Source: Rhodococcus sp. ARC_M6
GTDB lineage: Bacteria > Actinomycetota > Actinomycetes > Mycobacteriales > Mycobacteriaceae
NCBI RefSeq assembly: GCF_022810305.1
Contig: NZ_JALGQH010000040.1
Location: 1 to 43,091, forward strand
Direction: 5' to 3'
Length of the DNA stretch: 43,091 bases
Under the pieces are notes generated by a model. It did no database searches and had not been told where the DNA came from. It saw only the letters and a program-made list of their open reading frames with translations. Positions within the stretch are counted from its first letter, which is position 1, and the number at the start of each line of letters is the position of its first letter. The position numbers and the translations under genes are program-made. This document shows, in pieces, positions 33,928 to 42,140 of this stretch.

Positions 33928-34872
33928 ATGGGGACCACCTTCCACGGACCCAACCCGTGGCCACACATCACCCGCGCCATCCGCACCCGAGGCCCACGCC
34001 ACGCAGCGATCGCCTACCTCGACCACAACGCCCCCGAACAACTCCCCTTACGAGCCGGAGACGTCCTCGTCGTCAACGCCTCCAAAGCAGCGATCCGAGC
34101 ACACGCCACCTCCCCCGCCGCCCTCGCGTACTACCTCGGCAAAGGTGTCCGGGTCCTGTCCTGCCCGACCCTGCACGCGAAGGTGATCGCCACGAACCGG
34201 CGAGCAGTGATCGGCTCCGCGAACGCAACCATCAACTCCACCTTCGCCGACGACGCCGTCATCATCACCGACGACCCCACCATCATCACCTCAGTACGAA
34301 AATTCATCGACAGCCTCGACGACCTCACCGAAGTCGACCAACCATTCATCGACCACGCCACCGCCGAATGGACGATCGGCCGCGCAGTACCGATCCCCGG
34401 TGTCACCGGACGAATCCGTAACCCCGACAACGACTTCCTACCAACACCCACCGCCCGGATGTTCGTCAAACATGTCGTCGACTACCAGCCCAGCCCCACC
34501 GAACAACACCTGATCCACGAGCAACAACCGCCGCGGACCACCGCCGGGCCCGTAGCGAAATACCAACTCCAATCAGTACGCCTGGGCAAACCCAGCACCA
34601 CCACAACCGGCGACGTCATCGTCCTCGTCTCCGCCGACAACCAATGGATCTACCCACCAGCCCTCGTGACCGCCGAACCCCTCCGCATCCCGCGATCCGG
34701 CGGCGCAGTGCTGTCCTTCCTGCGCATCCGCACCGACCTACCCCCACTCGCCCTCCACATCGCCGAGAAACATCTCGCCGACCTCGGACACACCGGCCCA
34801 CGGCTGCGGGCCGACCACTACGTCCGCTCTATGTCCATCCGGACCGCGCTACTTCAGCTGTGGAACCTCTGA
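33928..34872 (+). CDS. Single-HKD phospholipase D-like nuclease
   Basis: 314 residues. Residues 83-99 carry one PLD motif: LHAKVIATNRRAVIGSANAT, with H83, K85 and G96-S-A-N99. The Asp expected five residues after the Lys is Asn90, so it is an HKN variant, as in some HKD nucleases. A single motif implies a dimer, as in Nuc and BfiI, placing two motifs at one active site. N-terminal AYLDHNAPEQLPLRAGDVLVV forms the first strand. The C-terminal ~170 residues are unlike BfiI. Codon third positions are very C-rich compared with neighbours. It could be a stand-alone restriction nuclease, but no partner is obvious. Confidence 0.8.
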   Translation: MGTTFHGPNPWPHITRAIRTRGPRHAAIAYLDHNAPEQLPLRAGDVLVVNASKAAIRAHATSPAALAYYLGKGVRVLSCPTLHAKVIATNRRAVIGSANATINSTFADDAVIITDDPTIITSVRKFIDSLDDLTEVDQPFIDHATAEWTIGRAVPIPGVTGRIRNPDNDFLPTPTARMFVKHVVDYQPSPTEQHLIHEQQPPRTTAGPVAKYQLQSVRLGKPSTTTTGDVIVLVSADNQWIYPPALVTAEPLRIPRSGGAVLSFLRIRTDLPPLALHIAEKHLADLGHTGPRLRADHYVRSMSIRTALLQLWNL

Positions 34873-34877
34873 CCATC

Positions 34878-35189
34878 ATGGGGCATGTCATGTTCGAGCG
34901 CAGACCCGAGGAGCATGCGATCGTGACTGCTCCAACCGCAGTTTCACGCCATGTAAGTCCCACTACTGAAATCGCTGCACGCACACGCCACATCTACCTG
35001 CGCAATCTGCCGACTGGGTACGACGAATCCGAAAACTGTTACCTACTCACACAAGTCGATCCGGACTCGTCGATACGCTCACACCGCGCGCACAAGCAAT
35101 CCGACACTACCGTTCACCTTCTGCCGGCCACGTCACGACACGTACGCGATTCGACGAAAACTAAGGCAGGACAACAGCTTCGAAAATAG
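34878..35189 (+). CDS. Possible small protein after the PLD gene
   Basis: 103 residues from ATG 34878, six bases after the PLD stop. Hydrophilic, with Thr, Arg and His in excess (TRHIYLRNLPTGYDESENCY, DTTVHLLPATSRHVRDST). No family recognised and the ribosome site is weak; the frame also runs on from inside the PLD gene, so it could be chance. Confidence 0.3.
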   Translation: MGHVMFERRPEEHAIVTAPTAVSRHVSPTTEIAARTRHIYLRNLPTGYDESENCYLLTQVDPDSSIRSHRAHKQSDTTVHLLPATSRHVRDSTKTKAGQQLRK

Positions 35190-35283
35190 CGAGCGAGAAC
35201 GACCCTCCCCGACAGATCCGGAATACTAGAAATATCCGGAATATCAGAAAATTCGATCAGGCAGCGCGGTTCATGGCAAGATC

Positions 35284-37719
35284 ATGTCGATGCCATCACC
35301 GATCAAACGCCCTGGCCGACTCCCCGTGGTTCCACCCGCACCGCTACCAGCAGAGGCGCAGGAACTACTGGATCGACCTGCAGCGGTGGATCATTCATCG
35401 CCGTTCACAGCTGGTGATCCATTTTCCCGGCTACGGCATGTGAGGGACGAACCCGTCGATGATACTGAATTCCTCTCCGCATTCCATTCCGGAAACAGCA
35501 ATGCCTTGGCGAGCTATCGGCGTAACCCGAGTCTGCGCGAGTCGCATCTGTGGCTGCTGCTGACACTTGATGATCCCGGAACGAACGGATACATCTTCGA
35601 ACATCCAGCTTCCACCGATCACCTCCGCCAGCAAATCCTGGCCCGTGTCGCGCACCCGGGAAACAAGCGACCATCGATCGATCCGACGTGGATCGGCGGC
35701 ATAGCCCGCGACGATGCGTCAGTGCTGCCGTTGGCATTACGATTCGCCGTCGACTCGGGCATCGTCGATGCTGCGCTGTCAGTGCATGCAGACAAAGCAT
35801 CGGAGGTCGATGTTCGCATTGCGATTGCGCGGACCCTCGAACTGCCGTCGCGCAATGCGACAGCAATATTGAAGGCGGTGCGCCACCAATGTTCGCACAA
35901 TTTGTCACCGCAAACGCTGGACCTGCTCGTAGCTGCCGAAGGCGACCTCACTGGCGTCCCGGCCGATCGTTCGGCCTTCGCCCCGGAACTGAGCCGTTAC
36001 CCCGAACTCCCCCAACCAGATCCACGATACGGTGACGATCGGCGAGCACTACTTGTTCAGTCCCTGACCGACGGGAATGACCGCCACTCGATTCGAGCTA
36101 CAGTCTCACGAATCCGCGGACCACTGCCGTGGCAAGACCTCACAGACGCAGTACTGCAAGGAACACCGGACCTGGATGCAGTGAAGGAGCTGTGCAACCG
36201 TGCCGACTCCGACAATTCGTTTCTTACCGCCGCCATCGGTAAATTCGGGTTCGCCATCGACTTCATTGCGACGGTTTCCCCGGAACGGGCCGGACAAATC
36301 CTCGACGCGTTCGATACAAATGCGGCCACGAACTCGCCACACATCGACGAGGCAATTGCCGTTCTGGCCAGTCGCGTTGTCATGCAGAACCCCGCACAGG
36401 TGTTCCAACGATTCGGCTCCGAAGTGTTCACGCAGGCAGCGTCGTGTGTAGATATTTCGACAATGCGATCCGAGCATCTGCGCGAGTGGCTCCTCGAATC
36501 CACAACACTCGACCAGTCGATGTGGCGGAACTTCGTACTCTCGTTCCCATTGTCGGTGTTGCGCAGCGTGGCCGCGGATGCGCGGCAAGCCGGCAGCGAC
36601 GCATTCTGTGATCTTGACCTTCATTTGAACACCGCAGCAACGACGGAAGCGAAGTCACACCACTTCGATCGCGCTGACATTGAAATCCTGCTGGCATGTC
36701 TGGTCGATTGGCCGGACACAATGTACGAATTGATAGGGGCGATTTCGAGTTCCCAATACCAATGGTCATCAGACGAGCCCACACATGCCGAACCTGACAT
36801 ATGTGTCCTTGACTCCGCTTCAGAGGTCGCATCTCGTATGACGAGCATCGACGACGATGTCGAGTCGCTGTTCCTCGAGGCGACACCGTTCGAATTCCTC
36901 GATGACGACGAGTTTTCCGAGTTCGAAGAGGACGGAGAGGACGGAGAGGACGATCAGGAAGACGACGCGGGCAGCGGAACCAACGAAAATGTGGAAGCGG
37001 ACGCAACCGACGACGACGGAGACGATTTCGACGACGAATCCCCATCCGATGTCCTCACCTCTATGCCTAACGACGAGCTAGCTGAATTCGTCGTGCAGAT
37101 GAGTGTCGACGGTGCCGTGATGGAACTACAAGAAATCCCCGAGCAAAAACTGGTTGAAGTCCTACGTTTGATAGAGCCGAAAGCCCTCGCGGTTCTGCTC
37201 GCTCGAACACCGCAAAGCATCCTGAGCACGTTCCTCCAGGCTGTTCCCGTCGACTCCGTCCCGACCAGATTTCGGCTCGATCACCCGTCAAACCCAGTTT
37301 CGAACAGGCACAACTCGGTTCAGCGACTCGAAGGTGCTGCGATCGGTGTCAGGCACGAAATCGTCGAACGGCTCAGATCCGGGTTCTACCGATATGACAA
37401 CGAAAGTCCTTCATCAGCCGCGATTACGGTGCCGTTGAAGCACGGACTCACTGCGATACTTGACTGCGCCATCCCCGACCACACCGACGCCTTGGGTACA
37501 GCGCTGCTGCAAGCAATGGCACTGCACCCTGACAGTCTGCCGACGTTGACACACAAGCAGGTCATCATCACTCGGGTGGACCCCAATACCCACTCCATGC
37601 ACCTGCTGCCGAGCGATCACCGCATCATCGTCAATTCGATCCCTGACCCGTTCTGGGAAAACGGTCATGTCCCGGTCCGATCGACTCTGCGACTGTCCTC
37701 CACTGCGACGAGAAGTTAA
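35284..37719 (+). CDS. Large unknown acidic protein, 811 residues
   Basis: Starts MSMPSPIKRPGRLPVVPPAP (Pro-rich) from ATG 35284. Residues ~60-530 are helical, with repeated helix pairs of HEAT/ARM style (LPLALRFAVDSGIVDAALSV, VDVRIAIARTLELPSRNATA, ILKAVRHQCSHNLSPQTL). A very acidic, low-complexity tract lies at about 537-587 (Asp/Glu runs such as FLDDDEFSEFEEDGEDGED), followed by a ~220-residue C-terminal domain (VLTSMPNDELAEFVVQMS, PLKHGLTAILDCAIPD, ITRVDPNTHSMHLLPSDHRI). No motif I can name. It is monocistronic with a clear hairpin terminator. An acidic tract could mimic or contact DNA-binding proteins; that is speculation. Confidence 0.78.
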   Translation: MSMPSPIKRPGRLPVVPPAPLPAEAQELLDRPAAVDHSSPFTAGDPFSRLRHVRDEPVDDTEFLSAFHSGNSNALASYRRNPSLRESHLWLLLTLDDPGTNGYIFEHPASTDHLRQQILARVAHPGNKRPSIDPTWIGGIARDDASVLPLALRFAVDSGIVDAALSVHADKASEVDVRIAIARTLELPSRNATAILKAVRHQCSHNLSPQTLDLLVAAEGDLTGVPADRSAFAPELSRYPELPQPDPRYGDDRRALLVQSLTDGNDRHSIRATVSRIRGPLPWQDLTDAVLQGTPDLDAVKELCNRADSDNSFLTAAIGKFGFAIDFIATVSPERAGQILDAFDTNAATNSPHIDEAIAVLASRVVMQNPAQVFQRFGSEVFTQAASCVDISTMRSEHLREWLLESTTLDQSMWRNFVLSFPLSVLRSVAADARQAGSDAFCDLDLHLNTAATTEAKSHHFDRADIEILLACLVDWPDTMYELIGAISSSQYQWSSDEPTHAEPDICVLDSASEVASRMTSIDDDVESLFLEATPFEFLDDDEFSEFEEDGEDGEDDQEDDAGSGTNENVEADATDDDGDDFDDESPSDVLTSMPNDELAEFVVQMSVDGAVMELQEIPEQKLVEVLRLIEPKALAVLLARTPQSILSTFLQAVPVDSVPTRFRLDHPSNPVSNRHNSVQRLEGAAIGVRHEIVERLRSGFYRYDNESPSSAAITVPLKHGLTAILDCAIPDHTDALGTALLQAMALHPDSLPTLTHKQVIITRVDPNTHSMHLLPSDHRIIVNSIPDPFWENGHVPVRSTLRLSSTATRS

Positions 37720-37758
37720 CCGGCCCTTGCCATTTCCTCTGACACGTTCCTTGCCGCA

Positions 37759-37799
37759 GACATGGGACGGGCCTCGACTCGAGTGCTCGTCCCATGTCC
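37759..37799 (+). terminator. Hairpin after the 811-residue gene
   Basis: GACATGGGACG at 37759-37769 pairs perfectly with CGTCCCATGTC at 37789-37799; the 19-base loop contains a further CTCGACTCGAG palindrome. It begins 39 bp after the stop of the upstream gene and has no T-run. Confidence 0.65.
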
Positions 37800-37828
37800 G
37801 CCGTTGCATTGTCACCTTCTCGGCATGA

Positions 37829-38098
37829 CTACATCTCGAAAACACCCTCCCAACGCGAAAGAGTAATCACACGATAGTTTTCGGGCCTCGCGAACCGTCT
37901 CGGCGTCTCCAGCACATCAAGTGAGGCAGCGACGTTCAGTTGATCTGCGATTCGGTAACGGGTTCGCTGATGAAGAAAACCGTCGGCATCTCGGGTGAAC
38001 TCGGCTGGCGCGAAAACCGTACTGGGTTCGCGATGTAAGCGCCGTTCAGGGTGATCTGGCGGGCTTCGTCGAACCGCGTCATCGGTCCCGAAGTTCAC
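37829..38098 (-). CDS. Possible small hypothetical protein, 89 residues
   Basis: Minus-strand frame from GTG 38098: FGTDDAVRRSPPDHPERRLH, AEFTRDADGFLHQRTRYRIA, DQLNVAASLDVLETPRRFAR, ENYRVITLSRWEGVFEM. The later half reads as plausible protein. It is divergent from the lipoprotein gene, with A/T-rich sequence between them. No family recognised. Confidence 0.45.
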   Translation of the reverse strand: MNFGTDDAVRRSPPDHPERRLHREPSTVFAPAEFTRDADGFLHQRTRYRIADQLNVAASLDVLETPRRFARPENYRVITLSRWEGVFEM

Positions 38099-38139
38099 AG
38101 ACTAGAATAGATACGGATACTAACCTCTATAGTCCACTG

Positions 38140-38688
38140 ATGCGAATGCACATCTATGCAGCAGGAATTATCGCCACAGCTCTTGTTCTTTCAGCATGTG
38201 GATCCAGCAACGACGATTCGGATTCCAATTCTCCGGCTACCGTCGCAGTACCCAACACCTCCGCCAACGGAACTCAAGTCGCGGCAAGTGAACCTGCCAT
38301 CCTCAAGCCCGGCGACAAGACTGGGATCAGTCTCGGTAGCACCAGAGGGACTGCGACTCTCGAATCTATCCAGACGAATATCCCTTGTGGCGCCGGAGAA
38401 AATTTCTATCAAGCTCTGGAATTTACGGTGACCCTCGATCCGGGCACGAGTTTCATGACAGCCGCGTCACTGGAACTCACCGAAATCCTGCCCGATGGAA
38501 GCCAAGCAACCTCGAAATCGAATATTTCGATCAACGGTTGCTTGAGCGAAGACGAGCCTGTGCTCGATACCATTCGCCACGGCTCAACACAGCGAGGTTG
38601 GATAGTCGCGAAGACGAAACAGGATGGTGGGTCACTCTATTTTCATACGGACTCCCAGAACAACATGGACTCGATAATCGAATTCTGA
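38140..38688 (+). CDS. Lipoprotein with DUF4352-like domain
   Basis: 182 residues. Signal peptide with a lipobox (GIIATALVLSACGSS; Cys20 is the lipidated residue), a Ser/Asn-rich linker, and a ~110-residue exported domain resembling the DUF4352-like immunoglobulin fold: GAGENFYQALEFTVTLDPGT, SLELTEILPDGSQATSKSN, STQRGWIVAKTKQDGGSLYF. Comparable in layout to the membrane protein at 3156-3833 but not a close relative. Role unknown. Confidence 0.8.
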   Translation: MRMHIYAAGIIATALVLSACGSSNDDSDSNSPATVAVPNTSANGTQVAASEPAILKPGDKTGISLGSTRGTATLESIQTNIPCGAGENFYQALEFTVTLDPGTSFMTAASLELTEILPDGSQATSKSNISINGCLSEDEPVLDTIRHGSTQRGWIVAKTKQDGGSLYFHTDSQNNMDSIIEF

Positions 38689-38712
38689 TCTCTCGTTCGT
38701 TCGTCAATCAGG

Positions 38713-38748
38713 GACATCCTTGCTGCCCAATTGGGCAGTAAGGATGTC
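38713..38748 (+). terminator. Near-perfect 36-bp palindrome after the lipoprotein gene
   Basis: Left arm 38713-38730 (GACATCCTTGCTGCCCAA) and right arm 38731-38748 are complementary with one mismatch and no loop. It starts 24 bp after the lipoprotein stop, fitting a rho-independent-like terminator; no T-run follows. It also lies before the convergent gene ending at 38820. Confidence 0.6.
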
Positions 38749-38819
38749 GAATGGTGTGCAGAGTGGTCGGCCCTCACGCATTTCCATGTGCCATTGCCTG
38801 ACACACTTTTCTGACGTGG

Positions 38820-39155
38820 CTATTCAGACCAACTATTTCGGAGTGTATCGAGCACTTGGAGTCGTTCGTCTTCGCTCAACAAGATCGACAGCGGTGAGAG
38901 GTTCCGCATCTCTCGGGCGTGTTCGTCGTCGGATACGACGACGGCGCGGATGGCCTCGATGTCGTTGTCCTCGACGATGTGTTCCCACTGGTCGAGGCAG
39001 CGATGCAGTGATTTTCCGGTGACACGGCTGCGGATGCTCTGCACTTTTTCTCGCACACGGTCGGTGTTCACCGATAGATGTTCACGCTCGATTTTCTCGA
39101 GAACAGCGGCCTGCAAGAGTTTCTGGCGGACGACTTTGCGCGTCACCACGGACAT
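38820..39155 (-). CDS. Hypothetical protein, 111 residues
   Basis: Start ATG 39155 with GGAGGGGAG upstream. Predominantly helical and charged: TRKVVRQKLLQAAVLEKIER, VNTDRVREKVQSIRSRVTGK, LHRCLDQWEHIVEDNDIEAI, LSILLSEDERLQVLDTLRNS. No family recognised. The layout could fit a small DNA- or protein-binding regulator, but nothing shows it. Confidence 0.65.
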   Translation of the reverse strand: MSVVTRKVVRQKLLQAAVLEKIEREHLSVNTDRVREKVQSIRSRVTGKSLHRCLDQWEHIVEDNDIEAIRAVVVSDDEHAREMRNLSPLSILLSEDERLQVLDTLRNSWSE

Positions 39156-39257
39156 CTTCGACTCCCCTCCGTGTCGGCACAGCACTCGCGATCCGGGCGG
39201 TTGTCCGTTCAGAGCAATCGGGGCACACTTCGACCGGAGTGGTCGATAGAATCGTTG

Positions 39258-39690
39258 TCAAAGACCCCGGATCGGCCTCTCCCACGATGTGCATGTCACC
39301 GGGGTTTCGTCATTCCTGAAGAAGCGGCGCTGTGTCGAGAAGCCCCACTCTGCCTTCCACCACTTCTGCAACATCACCGCATAGACGACCTCTGCGGATC
39401 GTTTTCCGGACTTGGCGCAAACTCTGGTGCGGGCCAATGGAAAGACCTGGACCACACCGGAAACAGGACACCACCGTCGATCTCCGTCGCTGTGAAAATG
39501 CGCCCTTCGTGCCAGCCGTGACCGCACTCGACATTGGCATCGAGTACCGGAACCTGTTTCTTTTTGAGGAAGAACTTTGATCTGTCTACGCAGCTTCGAC
39601 TGGTTGCCCTTGATGGTGAAGATGTAGTGACCGCCGCGGCTGGCTAGGTACTCGACGGTCCCCGCCGCCGCAATCACGGGACGTCATCCT
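39258..39690 (-). pseudogene. ISAs1-type transposase remnant
   Basis: The minus strand shows EYLASRGGHYIFTIKGNQSK, typical of the DDE region of ISAs1-type transposases (…RGGHY.(L/F)T(V/I)KGNQ…), then in another frame CGHGWHEGRIFTATEIDGGV, then back to VVQVFPLARTRVCAKSGKRS and AEVVYAV. At least two frameshifts separate the pieces, so the gene is dead. Both ends are missing. Confidence 0.65.
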
Positions 39691-39852
39691 CGAAGGGCAG
39701 CTGGTAGACGAGGCATCGCCGGTATTCGATCCTGACGACGACATACGAACCTGATCGGACATGAACGCCGCAAGCCGAAGTGCATGGCGGGCGGCGAGAC
39801 AGCCACTCCTCGAATCCCACGTCAGCAAGCTGAGTATCCCGTCGACCGAACC

Positions 39853-40389
39853 TCAAACGGTGTCGGCCACACGATCCTCATGGCGACTCCGATCCCAGCG
39901 TCCGATCTGCCTCAATTCGAGTCGTCGAGCGTCATCGAGCGCAGACATCAGATCCTCGCCGTCCAAAAATCGCTCGATTAGGTGACTGACCACGCCGAGA
40001 TAGTGCCGACTACTGATCATCCCGACCGGACCGATCACCTCGATCTCCTTATCGCAGTCAGTCAGCTTCTCGATGTAGTGCTCCGCCAGTCCGTAGCAGA
40101 TGCACATGATCACTCGCGGAGCGCCGAGCGACTCTGGAGCGAACGAGATCTTGACCTGTGTCTCGCGGTCCCCACTGCTGGCGTAGCTGGCCTCACGCCA
40201 CGACCCATGGCCATCGAGCACGATCAAGTCCGCGGGTCTGGACATTGCCTTGACCGCCGCTTCCAATTGCTTTTCGGTCCGGCCCCGCGGAACCACCTCA
40301 CACCCATCGACGTTGGCTGCCCACGCCGACAGCTTCGACGGGACGGCACTGATCACGAGCACTCGTCTTGTGTATGACATGGCTGGCAC
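39853..40389 (-). CDS. Small caspase/CHAT-fold-like protein
   Basis: 178 residues. A His in DLIVLDGHGSW (H61) and a Cys pair in RVIMCICYGLAEHY (C96, C98) are spaced and flanked as in the His-Gly/Cys dyad of CHAT and caspase-like peptidases: a hydrophobic strand ending in GHG, and a later strand ending in C.(C/Y)G. The N-terminal strand TRRVLVISAVPSKL fits the first strand of the fold. The domain is short and there is no repeat or sensor region, so activity is uncertain. GTG 40389 has GAGG at good spacing; ATG 40380 is an alternative. It could be a defence protease or a degenerate relative. Confidence 0.55.
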   Translation of the reverse strand: MPAMSYTRRVLVISAVPSKLSAWAANVDGCEVVPRGRTEKQLEAAVKAMSRPADLIVLDGHGSWREASYASSGDRETQVKISFAPESLGAPRVIMCICYGLAEHYIEKLTDCDKEIEVIGPVGMISSRHYLGVVSHLIERFLDGEDLMSALDDARRLELRQIGRWDRSRHEDRVADTV

Positions 40390-40712
40390 GATAGCCCCTC
40401 ACCGCCGGGAACATCGGAATCAGTTGTCAGTTTGGGATACTCCCAAGCGCGACGCCGCCAAATATTGGGCCACCCGTCACAGCAGGTGCGCCGCTACCTA
40501 CCGATAGTCATCAAAGCGCTCACCGACTGACGTCTTCCAGTTAATAGCCATGTCCGACAGAACGACCACCTTGCGGGCGGGTGGAGATGAGTACCACTCG
40601 TCCGCCCGGTCAGGTGATCTACGCGTTTGTCGTTGATCGACGTCCTCCGGCTCAATCACCAGACGGGGTGCGAAGATCCTTTGTACAGCATCAATACTGC
40701 AGAAGGAATGCC
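40390..40712. other. Divergent intergenic region
   Basis: 323 bp between the caspase-like gene and the SHOCT gene, and so expected to carry both promoters. A minus-strand frame (40498-40734) has segments with protein character (RKVVVLSDMAINWKTSVGER), but its start overlaps the SHOCT gene and I do not call it. Confidence 0.4.
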
Positions 40713-41819
40713 ATGAAACCCGTATTTTCGCCACGACTCAAGGAGAAGACCGCAGAGAAGTGGCTGGCGAAGCTGACCTCACACCTACTCCCTGGAGAAC
40801 AGGTGTGGGCATTGGCTAGGACAAGCCAAGTACGACCCTCGATGGATGGCATTGCCGTCACCAATGCACGCCTCCTCGGGTTCTCCGGTATCGACGCCGA
40901 CGCCAAGGGCGCCAAGGTCGCCGTCGACGCCGACGACATCATCCGGTATGAGTTCGTGAAGAAGTACTCCGGCCCATATCTCATCGTGACCACCCAGACC
41001 CAGGAATCCCTCGTCTTCGGCTTGATCCATGCCGACGAGATCGAGTTCGTTTGCCACTATGTCGACTTCCTAATATCGACCGGGTTCTCGGCCGAAGTCC
41101 GGGACGCCATCCGCACCCACGAAGCAAACACCGCCCAGCAGGCTGCCTCAGCCGCCCAAGCAGAACAAAACCTCGCCGCACGCCGGAACAGTGTCAACAT
41201 CGTCGGGTCACCACTGAAAGACAAAGGCTGGATTACCATTCACGACCACGCCGCACCTGGAGAGGTGCCGTGGTTCATCCTCAACAACGGCTCAGCCGGA
41301 TTCCTCGCCGCTTTCGAAGATCGGCTGATCATCGCCAAGGTCGGCGGCATGGCCGGGTTCATGACCGGCGCCCTCGGCGGTGGCCGGGTCACCTCCTTCC
41401 CCTATACCGACATCACGAACATCGAGTACAACAGCGGCATGGTCAACGGTGTCCTGGAGATCCTGACACCCAGCTACCAGGGCACCGCTAACCACGACTA
41501 CTGGCGTTCGTCGAACAAATCCCGCAACCGTGCGACCGACGATCCCTGGACACTGTCGAACTGTCTTCCGCTACAGAAAATGCTTCACAGCCAGGCGCTG
41601 CCGCGAATCAACGAATTGCAGCGCAAGATCGCCGATGCGAAACGACCACAGGTCATCGTCCATCACGCCCCGCAGCCTGCTCCGGCCGTTGCCCCGCTCG
41701 CCGGCGGCCTCGCTGAGGAGCTGCAGCAGATTGCGAACCTCCACAGTCAAGGGTTGCTCGATGCCGAGGAGTTCGCCGCAGCCAAGCGGGCGACAATCGC
41801 CAAGCACAGCAACCCCTGA
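40713..41819 (+). CDS. PH-like and SHOCT domain protein
   Basis: 368 residues, ATG 40713 with AAGGA six bases upstream. The N-terminal part is a bacterial PH-like module (LLPGEQVWALARTSQVRPSM, AVTNARLLGFSGIDADA). A coiled region rich in Ala/Gln is followed by a second PH-like module (GEVPWFILNNGSAGFLAAFE, DRLIIAKVGGMAGFMTG, FPYTDITNIEYNSG). The C-terminus is a SHOCT motif (LAEELQQIANLHSQGLLDAE, EFAAAKRATI). SHOCT helical hairpins occur at ends of many proteins and probably mediate oligomerisation. Possibly a phage- or stress-related sensor, but this is general for the family and not shown. Confidence 0.8.
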   Translation: MKPVFSPRLKEKTAEKWLAKLTSHLLPGEQVWALARTSQVRPSMDGIAVTNARLLGFSGIDADAKGAKVAVDADDIIRYEFVKKYSGPYLIVTTQTQESLVFGLIHADEIEFVCHYVDFLISTGFSAEVRDAIRTHEANTAQQAASAAQAEQNLAARRNSVNIVGSPLKDKGWITIHDHAAPGEVPWFILNNGSAGFLAAFEDRLIIAKVGGMAGFMTGALGGGRVTSFPYTDITNIEYNSGMVNGVLEILTPSYQGTANHDYWRSSNKSRNRATDDPWTLSNCLPLQKMLHSQALPRINELQRKIADAKRPQVIVHHAPQPAPAVAPLAGGLAEELQQIANLHSQGLLDAEEFAAAKRATIAKHSNP

Positions 41820-41951
41820 CCGTCGTGTCCGCACGTACAGAGGCACCCATCCATCTGGGCAGGACCGCTCCCAGATCGGATTGGATGCTCACTCCTACTT
41901 TGGAATCCGTCGACAACCTCACTGCGGCTTTGGCATACTTCTACGGGCTAA

Positions 41952-42140
41952 TTAGCCGACCGAGTTGTCGAGCTGCGGAGCGGAAAACAAGCGCTCACGC
42001 CCAGCAGCGATGACATCGCGCCCAAGTTCGGCCTCCGAGACGTCGAAGGCCTCCGGCGCGCTCTGGGCGGTATCACTGACCCGTGCGAACTCGTCGAACA
42101 CTTCACGCTTCCGCGCAAGAATCTCGGTGATGCGCGGGTG
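41952..42140 (-). pseudogene. 3' fragment of a helicase-like gene cut by IS6
   Basis: Minus-strand frame entering from the IS6 end: HPRITEILARKREVFDEFAR, VSDTAQSAPEAFDVSEAELG, RDVIAAGRERLFSAPQLDNS, ending TAA at 41952. The AFDVSEAELGRDVIAAGRERL pattern is typical of the far C-terminus of actinobacterial SNF2/DEAD-type helicases. The rest of the gene is absent, replaced by the IS6-type element. The family assignment is tentative because the motif region is missing. Confidence 0.5.

Noticed and set aside
33618..33986. 122-residue minus-strand frame before the PLD gene
   Set aside because: Composition is atypical and the frame overlaps the PLD start; no ribosome site or motif.
34644..34877. Alternative-frame gene over the end of the PLD gene
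   Set aside because: The overlap is with a strongly supported PLD coding frame; only the part from 34878 is kept as a weak candidate.
40498..40734. 78-residue minus-strand frame
   Set aside because: Some segments look protein-like but its start overlaps the well-supported SHOCT start and no family is recognisable.
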